A stretch of DNA of 10,349 nucleotides from Acanthamoeba lenticulata. Taxonomy: Eukaryota; Discosea; Longamoebia; Acanthamoebidae. The notes under the pieces are model-generated. The model had not been told where the DNA came from. It saw only the letters and a program-made list of their open reading frames with translations, and made no database searches. A program made the position numbers and the translations under genes. This document shows, one piece after another, positions 8,415-10,349 of this stretch (positions are counted from its first letter, which is position 1; each line of letters starts with the position of its first letter). Where the stretch lies: NCBI GenBank assembly GCA_002179805.1, contig NAVB01004134.1:1-10349 (forward strand), written 5' to 3'.

Positions 8415-9367
8415 ATGGCGAGCAAGCTCTACCACACCCGAGAAGACGTGGAGGAAAAAGAGGACTTCCTGTCCGGTTCCTCGCGACATCCGGACTACTA
8501 CCACCGCAACCCAATCGAAAAGGTGCAGGATTGGTGGACCGCCAATCCCATCAAACGCAAAGTGTACCTCGTGCACCTCCCCCTCTCTTGCCTGTGCACA
8601 ATCTCGTTGGTCGAGGCAAAAATCTTGATCTAAGCCTCCTGTTGTCCAGGTACTTGGGTTTGGCCGTGACGACGCTGCTGTTGGTGCTGACGCTCGTGCT
8701 GGTCATATACTTCCTCTCGCCGCGCGACCCCAAGCTCCTCTTCAATTCGGCCGACAGCGTGCAGCTCTCCTTTTCGCCCTTCAAGCTCTCCTTCAGCGTA
8801 CGTGCCACACTTCCTCTCTTCTTCCTCTTGAGCGCTCTTGCCTAAGTGAGGTGCTCGCGCCTTTTGGGAACACAGGAACACTTCCTGCTGGAAAACCCCA
8901 ACTTCGTGACCCTCGACGTCAAGCTGTTCACCGGCGCCGTTTACTACAACGACACATGCCTCGGGGAGTGGGACGTCACGCCTTCCACTATCGGCCTGCG
9001 TGACGACAAGGTTCAGACTGCTGCTACGTTTGTGTGTGCTTGTGTGGTCCAAACACAAGGTGGGCTGGACCTGATGTTGTGCGTTGTGGGGCCACGAACA
9101 GAAATTCGTGCTGCCCATCTCGGCCACTGGTCCGCCCGCTGTGGCGGAGGCGATCCAGAAGGAGTGTGCCACCACGTCTTCCTTCACCCTCCGCGTGGAC
9201 GGTTTTGTGGGTAGGCCTACCGACTCCCCACACTTGGGCCTTGGCTTTGCTGTGTTTGCATGCACCAACTCACGTGTGCAACGTGGCCAAAAGGGGTCAA
9301 CTTTATGTTCTACGACGACTTCTGGCGGACGACCTACGAGCAGCAGGTGGCTTGCCCCAAGGCCTGA
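8415..9367 (+). CDS. Single-pass membrane protein with LEA_2 (NDR1/HIN1-like) ectodomain, complete
   Basis: Exons 8415-8563, 8650-8797, 8876-9010, 9102-9210 and 9294-9367 join with GT-AG introns (86, 78, 91 and 83 bases) and correct phases to give 204 residues and TGA. The ATG is the first in frame after the AT-rich promoter block and has a good context (AAAAGATGG). Residues 1-50 are a charged, soluble segment ending PIKRKV. Residues 51-72 are one strong membrane helix (YLGLAVTTLLLVLTLVLVIY). The rest is a beta-rich domain with ENPNF (105-109), VKLFTGAVYYND (a possible glycosylation sequon at N124), LGEWDV and FTLRVDGF. A short charged tail, one helix, then an NPN-containing strand domain is the plan of LEA_2/NDR1-HIN1 proteins, with TMEM106-type proteins as an alternative. 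The positive side next to the helix suggests a cytosolic N terminus. Three cysteines (127, 166, 201) lie on the far side. The cellular role is unknown. The gene model is firmer than the family name. Confidence 0.75.
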
Positions 9368-9460
9368 ACCAGATCCCGTCCCCATCCATATGAGTACCCA
9401 GACGTATGGATTTATTTATATATATTTTTCCCTTTATTTTTGATTTTCTGTTTTATGGCT
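9368..9460. terminator. AT-rich spacer between convergent genes (3' ends)
   Basis: The plus-strand gene stops at 9367 and the minus-strand phosphoesterase stops at 9461, leaving 93 bases. On the minus strand an AATAAA hexamer lies at 9438-9433, 22 bases after the phosphoesterase stop, and another at 9416-9411; either is a credible polyadenylation signal. On the plus strand I see only AT-rich sequence (ATTTATATATAT) and no AATAAA. The 3' ends of the two transcripts may overlap. Confidence 0.5.
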
Positions 9461-10349
9461 CTAGACAAGCTTGAGCATCTTGCGGTTCGTCGGTTTGCCC
9501 GGGCTCTTGCGCCCGTAGCCGCAGCACAAGCTGACGAGGGCTGTGAGCCACAAGATGGCCGCAAGGCTGTACACGGTCACGATCGTGGTCTCGGAGGGCA
9601 GCTCGCAGCGCTTGAAGTAGACCTCGACCTCGGCCACCTCGTCGGCCTCTTCCCCCTCGCCAACCGGTCGCGGCACTCCCGTTCGTTGCCACCGCAACAC
9701 CTCGTCTTCGTCTTGCTCCTCATCCTCCTCCTTCTCGACTTGGTTATTGCCTGCACCACCGTCCTCCCGGTCGTCGTCCTCGGCCCGGCCGCGCATGCGT
9801 GGGTCATCGTCACTACGATCTGCCACGCCGTTGTTGTTGTTGTTGTTGTAGTCAGCGTCGTCGATGCCGACACCGCCCAGCTTGAGCAACGTCGCCGCGA
9901 AGTGCTCCCGTTCCCGCTCCTCGTGCTCCTCCTTGCCCTCCTCCCACCGCTGCTGCCGCTCCTCAGCGCCGCCGCCGCCGTCTTCCCATCGCCTGCCCGC
10001 TGCCTCGCGCGGGAGCTGCCGCTTTGTCTTCCCTGCGCCGCGCGGACCACCAGCAATCAATCAGTCGGCCCGCTTGGGGGAAAGGGCGAATCAGGGCGAG
10101 GGCGACGAGGACGCACGTCGGGTCCGGTGGACGGTGGCCAGGACGAAGCTGGGGTCGGCCCGGTTGCGCCAGCTGAAGGTGGAGACGGTCAGCTCGGGCA
10201 CGCCGAGCGGGTGCCGGTAGAGGCACTGGTAGTGGTTGTGGCCGGAGAAGACAAAGGCCGGGTTGAGGGTGGAGAGGATGTAGTCCGTGGCTTCCCGGCT
10301 GACCACGTCCTTGTTGGGGATGTTGGAGTAGTGGAGCACTCCGTTCTGG
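9461..10349 (-). CDS. Calcineurin-like metallophosphoesterase, MPPE1/PGAP5-Cdc1/Ted1 type (5' part outside window)
   Basis: Two exons are visible, 10349-10117 and 10032-9461, joined through an 84-base intron with a GTGCGT donor and GCGCAG acceptor; the stop is TAG at 9463-9461. The first exon holds the end of the catalytic domain: KPxxVFSGHNH-like metal site (seen as AFVFSGHNHYQC) followed by ELTVSTFSWRNRADPSFVLA, the signature that in MPPE1/PGAP5 and yeast Cdc1/Ted1 follows the metal-binding GHxH. These enzymes remove ethanolamine phosphate from GPI anchors in the ER and early secretory pathway. The second exon begins with about 130 charged, low-complexity residues (acidic runs, NNNNNN), then KRCELPSETTIVTVYSLAAI and a membrane helix, and ends KSPGKPTNRKMLKLV. 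Lys lies at -3 but not at -4 or -5, so a classical dilysine ER-retrieval signal is not met. The N-terminal helix and most metal ligands lie beyond the right edge. Confidence 0.75.
9830..9847. repeat. (GTT)6 trinucleotide microsatellite in coding sequence
   Basis: Six perfect GTT units on the plus strand read as AAC on the minus strand and encode Asn-6 in the low-complexity insert of the metallophosphoesterase. It follows DDADY and precedes GVADRSDDD. It is a likely site of length variation between strains. Confidence 0.85.

Noticed and set aside
8630..9385. Minus-strand open frame of 251 codons over the LEA_2-like gene
   Set aside because: It spans exons and introns of a plus-strand gene whose phases close; no recognisable protein motif.

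Overview
The window looks like nuclear DNA of a free-living amoeba close to Acanthamoeba. It is GC-rich, every gene is cut by many short GT-AG introns (about 58-128 bases), and the protein architectures (receptor-type TKL kinases with bacterial-like solute-binding ectodomains, an ARM-repeat kinase) fit Amoebozoa. The organism call is inference from composition and gene content. I found no RNA gene, mobile element, CRISPR array or prokaryotic operon.

Layout. (1) Minus strand, 3542 to 34 and off the left edge: a receptor kinase with a signal peptide, two tandem phosphate-binding-protein-like (PstS/PBP) domains, an EGF-like module, one transmembrane helix and the first third of a TKL-type kinase domain. 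I rebuilt 11 exons whose phases close exactly (900 codons to the edge). (2) 3543-3953: short spacer. (3) Minus strand, 8074 to 3954: a complete 17-exon gene for a predicted 874-residue kinase with an MGN... possible myristoylation start, seven ARM-type repeats coded almost one per exon, a long Ser/Pro/Arg-rich linker and a full C-terminal TKL kinase domain. (4) 8075-8414: divergent intergenic region with an AT-rich core and an 8-bp inverted repeat, probably a shared promoter region. (5) Plus strand, 8415-9367: a complete 5-exon gene for a 204-residue single-pass membrane protein that resembles the LEA_2 (NDR1/HIN1-like) fold. (6) 9368-9460: AT-rich spacer between two convergent genes. (7) Minus strand, 10349 (edge) to 9461: the C-terminal part of a calcineurin-like metallophosphoesterase of the MPPE1/PGAP5-Cdc1/Ted1 type, with an acidic, Asn-repeat-bearing insert and a C-terminal membrane helix.

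Two signalling kinases of one superfamily lie head to tail about 400 bases apart: one senses at the surface, the other probably works at the inner face of a membrane. Nothing shows that they share a pathway. The two membrane genes on the right are unrelated to them by sequence. The most notable points are the duplicated and diverged solute-binding ectodomain, the one-repeat-per-exon ARM array with uniform intron phase 1, and an unusual preference for GTAC-type splice donors. All exon models are hand-built from frame continuity and domain resemblance, without transcripts.
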